Assembly (NCBI GenBank): GCA_964503885.1
Contig: CAZDCD010000036.1
Span: forward strand, 1-33,967
Origin: CAZDCD01 sp964503885
GTDB taxonomy: Bacteria > Bacteroidota > Bacteroidia > Bacteroidales > UBA10428
DNA: 33,967 nucleotides
Reading direction: 5' to 3'
A program made the position numbers and the translations under genes. The notes below the pieces were generated by a model that saw nothing but the letters and a program-made list of their open reading frames with translations, searched no databases and was not told the origin of the DNA. Of the stretch, positions 7,901 to 16,921 are shown piece by piece (position 1 is the stretch's first letter; each line of letters starts with the position of its first letter).

Positions 7901-8743
7901 AAGAACGATCAGATCAGCGCGCTTATAAATAATTACATCATCAAATACAAAGAATATGATGCAATTTACAAGCGTAAAAAATACAACATTACAATTGGTG
8001 ATGAGCTTCCCACAGGTATTGTGCAGCTTGCCAAAGTGTACGTTGCCCAGAAACGAAAGATCCGTGTGGGAGATAAAATGGCTGGCCGTCATGGAAACAA
8101 AGGCATTATTTCCAAGATCGTGAGAATGGAAGATATGCCATTCCTGGAGGACGGAACGCCGGTGGATATTGTGCTGAACCCGCTGGGCGTGCCGTCACGT
8201 ATGAACCTCGGACAAATATATGAAACGGTGCTGGGCTGGGCAGGACAGGAATTGGGAATGAAGTTCTCAACACCGATCTTTGACGGGGCATCTATCGATC
8301 ATATTACCGGGTATACCGATAAGGCAAGTCTGCCGAAGTATGGTAAAACATACCTCTACGATGGTGGAAGCGGTGTGAGATTTGACCAGCCTGCCACGGT
8401 GGGTGTGATATACATGTTAAAACTCGGACACATGGTCGACGATAAGATGCATGCGCGTTCAATCGGTCCATATTCACTTATCACACAGCAGCCGCTGGGA
8501 GGTAAAGCTCAGTTTGGCGGACAACGGTTCGGTGAAATGGAGGTCTGGGCACTCGAAGCTTTTGGTGCAGCACATATTCTGCAGGAAATATTAACGGTGA
8601 AATCCGATGACGTTGTCGGCAGGGCGAAGGCCTACGAATCGATCGTAAAAGGCGAACCGATGCCGCAACCCGGATTACCCGAATCGCTTAATGTATTGCT
8701 GCATGAACTGAGGGGACTCGGACTGAGCATTAACCTGCTCTGA
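4931..8743 (+). CDS. rpoB: DNA-directed RNA polymerase subunit beta
   Basis: RpoB is the beta subunit of RNA polymerase, 1270 residues, the usual Bacteroidota size. The rifampicin-binding cluster is intact: D477, H487 and S492 correspond to E. coli D516, H526 and S531, so the sequence looks rifampicin-sensitive at these positions. Downstream motifs include YGRLCPIETPEGPNIGLI, the MAGRHGNKG segment and the C-terminal GGKAQFGGQRFGEMEVWALE. The 122-nt spacer from rplL contains a hairpin, so expression may be tuned separately from the ribosomal genes. rpoC follows after 57 nt. Confidence 0.99.
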   Translation: MSVNNNSERVNFSSRKNQLLYPDFLEVQLKSFREFFQLNSTPEKRKKEGLYGVFQDNFPITDTRNNFVLEFLDYQIDPARYSIEECIERGLTFSVPLKAKLKLYCTDPEHEDFDTVIQEVYLGTIPYMTERGLFVINGAERVVVSQLHRSPGVFFGQSLHANGTKLYSARIIPFKGSWIEFATDINNVMYAYIDRKKKLPVTTLLRAIGYESDKDILEIFDLADEVKVSKTALKKLVGRKLAARVLKSWVEDFVDEDTGEVVSIERNEVIIDRETVIENDHVDLIVDSGTKSILLHKEAQNLSDYEIIYNTLQKDPCNSEKEAVLHIYRQLRNSEPPDEATARDVIDKLFFSDKRYDLGEVGRYRINKKLGLETAMDVKVLTKDDIIRIIKYLIELINSKTDVDDIDHLSNRRVRNVGEQLANQFSVGLARMARTIRERMNVRDNEVFTPIDLINSKTLSSVINSFFGTNQLSQFMDQTNPLAEMTHKRRMSALGPGGLSRERAGFEVRDVHYTHYGRLCPIETPEGPNIGLISSLCVYAKINDLGFIETPYRKVVESKVDMTNDGIVFLSAEEEESKVIAQANAPINKEGLFVNQRVKARYNGDFPLAEAPSVELMDVAPNQIASIAASLIPFLEHDDANRALMGSNMMRQAVPLIFPESPIVGTGIEGNVVKDSRLQVVAEGDGVVEYVDANEIVIRYAMTDEEKFVNFSGDTQRYKLPKFKKTNQNTCINLRPNVKKGDKVLKGQIITEGYATRDGELALGRNLKVAFMPWKGYNFEDAIVISERVVREDMFTSIHIDEYMLEVRDTKRGLEELTSDIPNVSEEATKNLDENGLIRIGAEVNPGDILIGKITPKGESDPSPEEKLLRAIFGDKAGDVKDASLKAPPSLQGIVIDKKLFSRSIKDRKIKTSTKPILDKIEEEFARNINELKSKLIDKLFILLNGKTSQGVKDYFNSEIVSKGAKFTQKLLQEIDYMNVNPGKWTTDKDKNDQISALINNYIIKYKEYDAIYKRKKYNITIGDELPTGIVQLAKVYVAQKRKIRVGDKMAGRHGNKGIISKIVRMEDMPFLEDGTPVDIVLNPLGVPSRMNLGQIYETVLGWAGQELGMKFSTPIFDGASIDHITGYTDKASLPKYGKTYLYDGGSGVRFDQPATVGVIYMLKLGHMVDDKMHARSIGPYSLITQQPLGGKAQFGGQRFGEMEVWALEAFGAAHILQEILTVKSDDVVGRAKAYESIVKGEPMPQPGLPESLNVLLHELRGLGLSINLL

Positions 8744-8758
8744 TCTGAAGTTCTCATA

Positions 8759-8766
8759 TAGATTTG
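8759..8766 (+). promoter_or_regulatory. Possible internal promoter (-7 TAGATTTG) before rpoC
   Basis: TAGATTTG matches TAnnTTTG exactly in the short rpoB-rpoC spacer, 34 nt before the rpoC ATG. No TTG stands at the proper distance upstream, so this is weak evidence for a secondary start. Confidence 0.2.
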
Positions 8767-8800
8767 AATTCGATTTAATATACTTTTTAGATATACTGCC

Positions 8801-11800
8801 ATGTCATTCAGAAGAGACAACAAAGTAAAATCAAATTTTACCAAAATATCAATCGGACTGGCTTCTCCTGAAGAAGTGCTTGAACGTTCAAGCGGAGAAG
8901 TGCTGAAGCCCGAAACCATTAACTATCGAACCTATAAGCCGGAGAGAGACGGGTTGTTTTGTGAACGGATATTCGGACCGGTAAAGGACTACGAATGCCA
9001 TTGTGGTAAGTACAAGCGCATCAGATACAAAGGAATCGTTTGTGACCGGTGTGGTGTTGAGGTTACCGAGAAAAAAGTCCGTCGCGAGCGCATGGGTCAT
9101 ATTTCGCTGGTAGTTCCGGTAGCCCATATCTGGTATTTCAGATCGATGCCGAACAAGATCGGTTACCTGCTCGGACTGCCATCAAAAAAACTCGATTCCA
9201 TTATATACTACGAACGGTATGTGGTGATCAATCCCGGCATTAAATCTGTTGACGGCGTGAATTACCTCGATTTTCTGTCGGAAGAGGAATATCTCGAGAT
9301 CATCGAAACCCTCCCAAAAGAAAATCAGCTGCTCGATGATAATCATCCTGATAAGTTTATTGCAAATATGGGTGCCGAAGCACTGCACCAGCTTCTTGAA
9401 CGTCTCGACCTCGATAATCTGTCGTACGAGCTTCGTCATAAAGCCAGTACAGAAACATCACAACAGAGGAAAAACGAGGCGCTGAAAAGATTGCAGGTAG
9501 TTGAGGCATTCAGGGCATCAAAAGGGGTTAACCGGCCGGAATGGATGATCGTGAAGGTAGTCCCGGTGATTCCTCCCGAACTTCGTCCTCTCGTACCTCT
9601 CGACGGTGGCCGTTTTGCGACATCCGACCTGAACGATCTTTACCGCAGGGTGATCATTCGCAACAACAGGCTGAAAAGACTTATTGAGATCAAAGCTCCT
9701 GAAGTAATCCTGCGCAATGAAAAGCGCATGCTCCAGGAAGCTGTTGATTCGCTGTTTGATAATTCAAGAAAGGCCAATGCGGTCAAGACCGATGCCAACA
9801 GGCCGCTTAAATCATTAAGCGACAGCCTGAAAGGAAAACAGGGCCGGTTCCGTCAGAACCTGCTTGGAAAACGTGTCGACTATTCTGCGCGTTCGGTTAT
9901 TGTTGTCGGTCCCGAACTGCAATTACACGAATGCGGACTGCCGAAAGAAATGGCTGCCGAATTGTACAAACCTTTTATCATCAGAAAACTTATTGAAAGA
10001 GGGATCGTTAAAACGGTAAAATCAGCCAAGAAAATTGTCGACAGGAAAGACCCTGTAGTATGGGATATTCTTGAAAACGTGCTTAAAGGACACCCGGTAT
10101 TGCTTAACCGTGCACCTACATTGCACCGGCTGGGTATCCAGGCATTTCAGCCCAAACTCATAGAAGGGAAAGCAATACAGCTTCACCCGTTGGTTTGTAC
10201 GGCTTTCAATGCCGACTTCGACGGAGACCAGATGGCCGTGCATCTGCCACTGAGCAATGCAGCAATTCTCGAAGCTCAGATCCTTATGCTTGCTTCCCAC
10301 AATATCCTTAATCCGGCTAACGGAGCCCCGATAAGCGTTCCGTCACAGGATATGGTCCTCGGGCTGTATTACATGACCAAAGCCCGGAAGGGTACACGCG
10401 AAAATCCGATAAAAGGCGAAGGGCTTGTATTTTATTCACCCGAAGAGGTGAACATTGCCTTCAACGAAGGGAAAGTCGATCTTCATGCAGTAATTAAGGT
10501 TAAGGTCAACATTAATGAAGAAGGACAAAGGGTAAAGAAGATTATTGAAACTACAGTCGGAAGGGTAATGTTTAATACTGTTGTTCCCAAAGAGGTGGGG
10601 TATATCAATGAGCTGCTTACCAAAAAATCACTTCGCGATATCATTGGTGAGGTGCTGAAAAATACAGGAACCGCTGCATGTTCGAAATTCCTCGACGACA
10701 TCAAGGAAATGGGTTACCTGATGGCATTCAAGGGAGGCCTGTCGTTCAACCTCGATGATGTGATAGTTCCCGTTGAAAAAGAAGAACTTGTATCGGAAGG
10801 TTATGAACAGGTCGATGAAGTACTGAATAATTACAACATGGGCTTCATCACCAACAACGAACGGTATAATCAGATTATTGATATCTGGACACATACCAAC
10901 GCGAAAATTACCCAGATCCTTCTTAACAAGCTGTCATCAGACAAACAGGGTTTCAACCCGGTATACATGATGCTCGATTCCGGTGCACGAGGTTCCAAGG
11001 AACAGATCAGGCAACTTTCGGGCATGAGGGGACTGATGGCCAAACCGCAGAAAAGCGGGTCCACAGGATCAGAGATCATTGAAAACCCTATCTTGTCAAA
11101 TTTCAAAGAAGGACTTTCGGTTCTTGAATACTTTATTTCAACTCACGGCGCACGTAAAGGGCTGGCTGATACAGCGCTGAAAACCGCTGACGCCGGTTAC
11201 CTTACCCGTCGTCTGGTCGATGTAGCCCAGGATGTGATCATTACCGAAGAAGATTGCGGGACATTGAGGGGACTCGTCGCCACTGCTATCAAGAACAACG
11301 AAGAAACGGTGGAATCACTGTTTGAACGTATTCTGGGCCGGACCGCAGTTCATGATGTATACCATCCTCTCACCGGGAAACTCATTGTCAGTTCAGGTGA
11401 TGAGATCAATGAAGTTATCAGCAGGGTGATTGAAGAATCACCCATCGAACAGGTCGAGATCCGTTCGGTACTTACCTGCGAATCAAAAAAAGGTGTATGT
11501 GCAAAATGCTATGGCCGCAATCTGGCAACAGGACGTATGGTTCAGTACGGAGAAGCTGTAGGTGTAATTGCAGCCCAGTCGATCGGTGAACCAGGTACAC
11601 AGCTGACCCTGCGTACGTTCCACGTCGGAGGTACCGCATCCAATATCACCTCGGAATCGAATATCATAGCCAAATACGATGGTGTTGCCGAAATCGAGGA
11701 GCTTCGTACGGTTGAAAAAACCGATGAAACGGGTAAAAAAGCCGATATTGTTATAGGACGGCTTGCCGAACTTCGTATTGTCGATAAGAATACCGGTATT

Positions 11801-13090
11801 GCACTTACCACCAATAATATACCGTATAGTGCAAAACTATACATCAGAAATGGCGATCCGGTGAAAAAGGGTACGCTTATCTGCGAATGGGATCCCTATA
11901 ATGCTGTAATTATCTCGGAATCCTCAGGGAAGATTTCATTTGAACATGTTCTTGAAGGAATAACGTTCAAAGAAGAATCCGACGAAGTAACGGGTTACCG
12001 TGAAAAGGTGATCGTTGAAACAAGGGATAAATCTAAAAATCCAGGCATCCGTATTGTCGACAAGAAGAATAACACACTGAAATCCTATAACCTTCCTGTC
12101 GGATCGCATATTTCGGTGAATGAAGACGTTGATGTGAAGGCAGGGGATATTCTTGTGAAAATACCTCGTGCTGTGGGTAAATCGGGTGACATTACCGGTG
12201 GTCTTCCAAGGGTGACTGAATTGTTTGAGGCACGTAATCCTTCGAATCCGGCTGTAGTATCTGAAATCGACGGCGAAGTTGCTTTCGGTAAGATCAAACG
12301 TGGAAACAGGGAAATCATCATTACTTCGAAAGCCGGACAGGTGAAGAAATACCTTGTGCCGTTGTCAAAGCAGATCCTCGTCCAGGAAAACGACTATGTG
12401 AAAGCCGGTACGGCATTGTCCGACGGGGCGATCACTCCTTCTGATATCCTTTCGATAAAAGGACCCACAAAGGTTCAGGAATATATTGTGAATGAGGTAC
12501 AGGAAGTATACCGGTTGCAGGGTGTGAAGATCAACGACAAACATTTCGAAGTGATCGTGCGCCAGATGATGCGCAAGGTTGAGATTATCGATCCGGGCGA
12601 CACAAAATTCCTTGAAAGACAGATCGTTGATAAGTGGGAGTTCATGGATGAGAACGACTGGATCTACGGGAAGAAAGTTGTATCTGACGGAGGCGATTCT
12701 AATACACTCAAACCGGGGCAGATCATTACGGCACGTAAGCTCCGCGATGACAGCTCGATGCTGAAACGCAAGGACCTGAAACCAGTTCAGGCAAGGGATG
12801 CCATTCCTGCCACTTCGCAGCAGATCTTGCAGGGAATTACAAGGGCAGCGTTGCAGACCAAGAGCTTTATGTCCGCAGCTTCGTTCCAGGAAACGACCAA
12901 AGTACTCAATGAGGCAGCAATATTTGGTAAAGTGGATTACCTTGAAGGATTGAAAGAAAATGTGATTGTGGGCCATCTCATCCCTGCCGGTACCGGAAAC
13001 AGGCGTTACAGCAGCCTGGTAGTGGGTTCTCTTGAAGAATATGAAGAGCTGATGGAAGGTAAAAAACAGAATGCTGAAGCACTGTCCTAA
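8801..13090 (+). CDS. rpoC: DNA-directed RNA polymerase subunit beta'
   Basis: RpoC is the catalytic beta' subunit of RNA polymerase, 1429 residues. The N-terminal zinc-binding cysteines are C66, C68, C81 and C84. The active-site loop NADFDGD is at residues 470-476, with magnesium-binding Asp 472, 474 and 476. The second zinc site includes CESKKGVCAKCYG, followed by the trigger-loop region EAVGVIAAQSIGEPGTQLTL. It is directly downstream of rpoB and 11 nt before a DUF3467 gene. No insertions or breaks are visible. Confidence 0.99.
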   Translation: MSFRRDNKVKSNFTKISIGLASPEEVLERSSGEVLKPETINYRTYKPERDGLFCERIFGPVKDYECHCGKYKRIRYKGIVCDRCGVEVTEKKVRRERMGHISLVVPVAHIWYFRSMPNKIGYLLGLPSKKLDSIIYYERYVVINPGIKSVDGVNYLDFLSEEEYLEIIETLPKENQLLDDNHPDKFIANMGAEALHQLLERLDLDNLSYELRHKASTETSQQRKNEALKRLQVVEAFRASKGVNRPEWMIVKVVPVIPPELRPLVPLDGGRFATSDLNDLYRRVIIRNNRLKRLIEIKAPEVILRNEKRMLQEAVDSLFDNSRKANAVKTDANRPLKSLSDSLKGKQGRFRQNLLGKRVDYSARSVIVVGPELQLHECGLPKEMAAELYKPFIIRKLIERGIVKTVKSAKKIVDRKDPVVWDILENVLKGHPVLLNRAPTLHRLGIQAFQPKLIEGKAIQLHPLVCTAFNADFDGDQMAVHLPLSNAAILEAQILMLASHNILNPANGAPISVPSQDMVLGLYYMTKARKGTRENPIKGEGLVFYSPEEVNIAFNEGKVDLHAVIKVKVNINEEGQRVKKIIETTVGRVMFNTVVPKEVGYINELLTKKSLRDIIGEVLKNTGTAACSKFLDDIKEMGYLMAFKGGLSFNLDDVIVPVEKEELVSEGYEQVDEVLNNYNMGFITNNERYNQIIDIWTHTNAKITQILLNKLSSDKQGFNPVYMMLDSGARGSKEQIRQLSGMRGLMAKPQKSGSTGSEIIENPILSNFKEGLSVLEYFISTHGARKGLADTALKTADAGYLTRRLVDVAQDVIITEEDCGTLRGLVATAIKNNEETVESLFERILGRTAVHDVYHPLTGKLIVSSGDEINEVISRVIEESPIEQVEIRSVLTCESKKGVCAKCYGRNLATGRMVQYGEAVGVIAAQSIGEPGTQLTLRTFHVGGTASNITSESNIIAKYDGVAEIEELRTVEKTDETGKKADIVIGRLAELRIVDKNTGIALTTNNIPYSAKLYIRNGDPVKKGTLICEWDPYNAVIISESSGKISFEHVLEGITFKEESDEVTGYREKVIVETRDKSKNPGIRIVDKKNNTLKSYNLPVGSHISVNEDVDVKAGDILVKIPRAVGKSGDITGGLPRVTELFEARNPSNPAVVSEIDGEVAFGKIKRGNREIIITSKAGQVKKYLVPLSKQILVQENDYVKAGTALSDGAITPSDILSIKGPTKVQEYIVNEVQEVYRLQGVKINDKHFEVIVRQMMRKVEIIDPGDTKFLERQIVDKWEFMDENDWIYGKKVVSDGGDSNTLKPGQIITARKLRDDSSMLKRKDLKPVQARDAIPATSQQILQGITRAALQTKSFMSAASFQETTKVLNEAAIFGKVDYLEGLKENVIVGHLIPAGTGNRRYSSLVVGSLEEYEELMEGKKQNAEALS

Positions 13091-13101
13091 AGCTTAAAAT
13101 C

Positions 13102-13422
13102 ATGGAAGAGAAAAAAAATGTAAATCAGATTAACATCGAGCTTAAGGAGGATGTGGCCCAGGGAACCTATTCGAATCTGGCCATTATCACCCATTCTGCG
13201 ACCGAATTTGTGCTTGATTTTGTGAGAATTATGCCCGGAGTGCCTAAGGCAGAGGTAAAATCCCGCATAATTCTTACACCCGAGCATGCAAAGCGGCTAA
13301 TGATGGCGCTGAAAGACAATATATCAAAATACGAATCGACCCATGGCGATATAAAAGATATCGAAGGCTCGGGCGGGCCGGTAATTCCTATGAATTTCGG
13401 CGGACCGACTGCGCAGGCATGA
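13102..13422 (+). CDS. DUF3467 family protein
   Basis: A 106-residue acidic protein with the DUF3467 pattern: an N-terminal strand (INIELKEDVAQGTYSNLAIITHSATEF), a central VLDFVRIMPG segment, and a helix after the LTPEHAKRLMMALKDN stretch. No catalytic motif, signal peptide or membrane span is visible. Members of this family commonly follow rpoC in Bacteroidota, and the 11-nt gap implies cotranscription. Its function is unknown; a link to RNA polymerase or ribosome function is only suggested by position. Confidence 0.9.
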   Translation: MEEKKNVNQINIELKEDVAQGTYSNLAIITHSATEFVLDFVRIMPGVPKAEVKSRIILTPEHAKRLMMALKDNISKYESTHGDIKDIEGSGGPVIPMNFGGPTAQA

Positions 13423-13659
13423 TTAACGGGAACAAGCAAGATAATCAGTAAATCATAAGCGGTAATCGGTGATCAGTAAGCGGTGATAAAGTTTAAATTA
13501 TCGAGCTTAATAAGCGTGTAATAATGGTGAAAATGCTTTCGCTAAAAAGACGAATTCCTGCCTGCCACAGACAGGTTCCGAACCCTGAACATTAAACTCA
13601 GAACCCCAAACAACTCTACATTCCTCTTTTTTATAATCTTTCTAAAATATTCATTTGTC
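13423..13659. repeat. Intergenic region with simple and dispersed repeats
   Basis: No gene is visible. The first part carries near-repeats of the words ATCAGTAA and TAAGCGGT (about 13,448-13,487). At 13,561-13,577 the CCTG...CAGACAGGTT element seen at 255-271 recurs in variant form. At 13,578-13,605 CTGAACATTAAAC and flanks resemble 112-127 in the tRNA cluster. These look like dispersed Bacteroidota intergenic repeats. No strong terminator for the rpoBC operon was found. Confidence 0.5.
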
Positions 13660-13689
13660 TTGCTGATTTGGTATTTTGTTTTATATTTG
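13660..13689 (+). promoter_or_regulatory. Promoter of the etf/acyl-CoA dehydrogenase operon
   Basis: TTG at 13,660-13,662, a 19-nt spacer and TATATTTG at 13,682-13,689 form an exact match to the Bacteroidota sigma-ABfr consensus layout (TTG, N19-21, TAnnTTTG). The inferred transcript would start near 13,693, about 50 nt before the etfB ATG. It is the best promoter in the window. Confidence 0.75.
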
Positions 13690-13744
13690 TCCGGTTTAAA
13701 AAACACCCTGATCGCTGAATGTAAACACTGTAAATTACAAATTG

Positions 13745-14494
13745 ATGAAGATTTTAGTATGCCTCAGCAATGTGCCCGATACAACCACCAAAATTAAGCT
13801 TGCTGAAAACAACAAATCATACGATAAAACCGGTATACAGTGGATCATAAACCCCTGGGACGAGCTTGCCCTGACAAGAGCCCTTGAACTTAAGGACGAT
13901 GCCGGAAACGCCGTGGATAAAGTCACAATAATCACGGTAGGGATTAAAGATACCGAACCCACCATTCGCAAAGCACTGGCAATAGGTGCAGATGATGCAA
14001 TGCGGATCGATGCCGAACCGCTTGATGCGTTCTTTGTGGCCAGTCAGCTTGCCGGTGCTCTTAAGGATCAGAAGTATGACATCCTGATGTGCGGAATAGA
14101 ATCGAGCGATTACAATGGTTCTACCGTCGGGGGAATGCTCGCTGAGCTTCTTGAGATCCCTTCGGTTTCGGCTGTCTCATCATTGAGTGTATCCGGTAAC
14201 GAGATCACCATCAACCGTGAGATCGACGGGGGCAGGGAGATTATCGGGATGCAGGCTCCATTGCTTGTGGTGGTTCAGAAAGGTATTGCTAAAGAGCCCC
14301 GCATTGCCTCAATGCGGGGTATCATGATGGCAAAAAGCAAACCGATCACTGTTTTACTGCCTTCGGATGCTAAACCAATGACCGAATACCTTGATTACAT
14401 GCTGCCTCAACCCAGGGCAACCTGCAAAATGGTCGATCCTGAAAATATAAAAGAACTTGTAAACCTTCTACGCAACGAAGCGAAGGTTATATAA
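13745..14494 (+). CDS. etfB: Electron transfer flavoprotein subunit beta
   Basis: EtfB is the beta (FixA-type) subunit of the soluble ETF heterodimer that takes electrons from acyl-CoA dehydrogenases. It starts with the family-typical MKILVCLSNVPDTTTKIK and continues with IQWIINPWDELALTRALEL. The segment CGIESSDYNGSTVGGMLAEL occupies the nucleotide-binding region, and GREIIGMQAPLLVVVQKG is the family core. Two ATG codons are adjacent (13,742 and 13,745); the second gives MKILV and is preferred, for 249 residues. The gene leads an operon with etfA, two Fe-S proteins and an acyl-CoA dehydrogenase. Whether this ETF is of the simple or the bifurcating type cannot be settled by eye. Confidence 0.95.
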   Translation: MKILVCLSNVPDTTTKIKLAENNKSYDKTGIQWIINPWDELALTRALELKDDAGNAVDKVTIITVGIKDTEPTIRKALAIGADDAMRIDAEPLDAFFVASQLAGALKDQKYDILMCGIESSDYNGSTVGGMLAELLEIPSVSAVSSLSVSGNEITINREIDGGREIIGMQAPLLVVVQKGIAKEPRIASMRGIMMAKSKPITVLLPSDAKPMTEYLDYMLPQPRATCKMVDPENIKELVNLLRNEAKVI

Positions 14495-14544
14495 TGTATC
14501 ATTGCAATTAAACCGGTCAATCACTTCAATAAAAAAATAGCAGC

Positions 14545-15507
14545 ATGTCAGTATTAGTATATGTAGAAAACTGGGACGGAAGGTTCAAAAAGCTTTCCTA
14601 TGAGCTGGTGTCTTATTCAAGCAGTCTGGCAGAGATGCTGGAAACTTCGGTTACGGCACTTTCAATCGGAAATGTCAGTGAAGTGGAGTTAACCTCTCTT
14701 GGTAATTACGGTGCAGGCAAGATCATAACCGTTCAGGGTGATCAGTTCGGTAAGCTGGATAACCAGGTATTCATATCTGTCATCGCACAGGTTGCAGGTA
14801 AGGAGAATGCAAAACATATTGTTCTGGCTAACAACAATACCGGTAAGGCCCTGGCTCCCGGATTGTCTGTTCGCCTAAAGGCAGGACTCGTATCAGGCGT
14901 TACCCGGCTGCCTTCAAATATCAATCCGTTTATTGTGACAAAAAAGGCATTTTCGGGAAAAGCATCTGTTGATGTGAAGATCAATACCGACATAAAGATC
15001 GTTACCCTGTCCCAGAATTCGTTTGAAGTGATCGAAAAAAAAGCGGGTGCTGCGATCGAACAGTTCAACCCGGAGATCAGTAGTGACAGGTTTAATACTA
15101 AGGTAAAGGATGTGGAAAAACAGGCCGGTACCATACTTTTAACCGATGCCGAAATCGTGGTTTCCGGCGGAAGGGGGATGAGATCCGGCGAGAACTGGGG
15201 ACCAATCGAGGAACTGGCTAAGCTTCTGGGTGCGGCTACAGCGTGTTCGAGACCCGTATCCGACGAGGGGTGGAGGCCCCATCATGAACATACGGGACAA
15301 ACCGGGAAGATTATCGCGCCCAACCTATACATTGCGGCAGGAATTTCCGGAGCTATCCAACATATTGCGGGAGTGAGCTCATCGAAATATATTGTTGCCA
15401 TTAACACCGATAAGGATGCCCCGATATTCCAGACTGCCGATTATGGTGTGGTCGGTGATGCAATGAAAGTATTGCCGGAACTCATTAAGGCGATCAAAGA
15501 ATCGTGA
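14545..15507 (+). CDS. etfA: Electron transfer flavoprotein subunit alpha
   Basis: EtfA is the FAD-binding alpha (FixB-type) subunit of ETF, 320 residues. The C-terminal FAD domain is clear: GGRGMRSGENWGPIEELA, then ACSRPVSDEGWRPHHEHTGQ, LYIAAGISGAIQHIAG and the terminal TADYGVVGDAMKVLPEL. It lies 50 nt after etfB and 64 nt before the membrane Fe-S protein. Partner and direction of electron flow are inferred from the acyl-CoA dehydrogenase at the end of the same operon. Confidence 0.96.
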   Translation: MSVLVYVENWDGRFKKLSYELVSYSSSLAEMLETSVTALSIGNVSEVELTSLGNYGAGKIITVQGDQFGKLDNQVFISVIAQVAGKENAKHIVLANNNTGKALAPGLSVRLKAGLVSGVTRLPSNINPFIVTKKAFSGKASVDVKINTDIKIVTLSQNSFEVIEKKAGAAIEQFNPEISSDRFNTKVKDVEKQAGTILLTDAEIVVSGGRGMRSGENWGPIEELAKLLGAATACSRPVSDEGWRPHHEHTGQTGKIIAPNLYIAAGISGAIQHIAGVSSSKYIVAINTDKDAPIFQTADYGVVGDAMKVLPELIKAIKES

Positions 15508-15571
15508 TCGCAGGCAACAACGGTTGAACGGATCATGCGTTTTTCCTGTTTTTATCGTAACCCCGACAAAA

Positions 15572-16864
15572 ATGACGAAACAAATAGTCTTTAGTATAGT
15601 CCTGTTGGTTACCTTGACAATCTTTGCTTATACTGTCCGCAGGCTTGTCTCTTTCTTTCGGATCACCAAACCATTTCCGGTCAGAAATCCGGGAAAACGA
15701 TTCGGTGTAATGATGAAGGTTGCAATAGGGCAGACCAAAATTTTCAGGTTTCCGGCCATAGGGTTGTTGCATGCTCTGGTATTCTGGGGATTCTGTGTAA
15801 TCCTGATCGGAAGCATAGAAATGGTCATTGATGGCCTTTCAGGTGCAGAGCGGTCACTGGGTGTGCTTGGCATCGTATATGATATTATCAGTGCATCGGG
15901 CGATGTGTTTGCGCTGATCATTCTGGTTGCGATGGTGCTTTTTATTTTCCGCAGGCTGTTTCTCCATGTGAGGCGTTTTTCAGGCATCGAAATGAAACAC
16001 CGGAGCCATACCGACGCCCTGGTTGCTCTCACACTCATTTTACTGCTTATGGTGACATTGCTAGGAATGAACACCGCTTACATCGCTGAACACCCTGATG
16101 GATATGTCGGTGTATTTCCTGTCAGCAGCCTTCTTGCGCCAGCTTTCTCGTCGATACCGTCACGTATGTTGCATCATGTCCATGAGATCAGCTGGTGGGG
16201 ACATATCCTGCTGATATTCTTTTTTGCCAATTACCTGCCGTATTCAAAACATTTTCACGTATTTATGTCGGTGCCCAATGTATTCTTCAGCCGCCTCGAT
16301 CCGCTTGGAAAACTGCCCAATATGGACAGTATTACCAACGAGGTAAAATCGATGATGAATCCAGAGACGGCATTTGCAGAAAGTCCGGGTGACGGTCAGC
16401 CTCCGGCAAGGTTTGGTGTGCTTGATGTGGAAGATGTAACCTGGAAAAACTACCTCGACTCACTGGCTTGTACCCAGTGCGGGCGGTGTACCTCGGTGTG
16501 TCCTGCCAACATTACCGGCAAAAAACTTTCCCCGCGTAAGATCATTATGGACGTCCGTGCCCGGATGAATGAAAAGGGTCCCGGGATCGTTAAAAAAGGG
16601 AAAGAATATACCGATAATAAATCCCTGATCAGAAATTACATTACTATAGAAGAATTATGGGCCTGCACTACATGCAACGCATGTACTCAGGAATGCCCGA
16701 TAAACATAAATCATCCAACCCTTATCGTGGATATGCGGAGGTACCTGGTAATGGAAGAAGCGGCTGCACCAGGTGAACTCAAAGGCATATTCTCGAATAT
16801 TGAAAACAACGGGGCGCCGTGGCAATTTTCTCCGGAGGATAGACTAAAATGGACTGAAGGATGA
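15572..16864 (+). CDS. Membrane Fe-S protein, NarI/HdrC-like half of an ETF:quinone oxidoreductase
   Basis: The first half has several transmembrane segments (near residues 5-25, 55-80, 95-125 and 145-165, and around 200-235), with histidine-rich stretches (HHVHEISWWGH and PYSKHFHVF) that could ligate heme b. The second half has two ferredoxin-type clusters: C300, C303, C306, C310 and C365, C368, C371, C375. This is the domain order of EtfD-like ETF:menaquinone oxidoreductases up to the CCG domain, which here is encoded by the next gene. A longer reading from TTG at 15,524 is possible, but the ATG at 15,572 gives a clean N-terminal anchor of 430 residues in total. The role (passing electrons from ETF to the quinone pool) is inferred from domains and the operon. 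Confidence 0.85.
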   Translation: MTKQIVFSIVLLVTLTIFAYTVRRLVSFFRITKPFPVRNPGKRFGVMMKVAIGQTKIFRFPAIGLLHALVFWGFCVILIGSIEMVIDGLSGAERSLGVLGIVYDIISASGDVFALIILVAMVLFIFRRLFLHVRRFSGIEMKHRSHTDALVALTLILLLMVTLLGMNTAYIAEHPDGYVGVFPVSSLLAPAFSSIPSRMLHHVHEISWWGHILLIFFFANYLPYSKHFHVFMSVPNVFFSRLDPLGKLPNMDSITNEVKSMMNPETAFAESPGDGQPPARFGVLDVEDVTWKNYLDSLACTQCGRCTSVCPANITGKKLSPRKIIMDVRARMNEKGPGIVKKGKEYTDNKSLIRNYITIEELWACTTCNACTQECPININHPTLIVDMRRYLVMEEAAAPGELKGIFSNIENNGAPWQFSPEDRLKWTEG

Positions 16865-16921
16865 TGAACCCGGCAGCATCAAATATACCGTCACTGATGT
16901 TTTATTAACCGATAATCTCTT

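Noticed and set aside
15524..15571. TTG start extending the membrane Fe-S protein by 16 residues
   Set aside because: The added segment has no family features and the ATG at 15,572 directly begins the first membrane helix.
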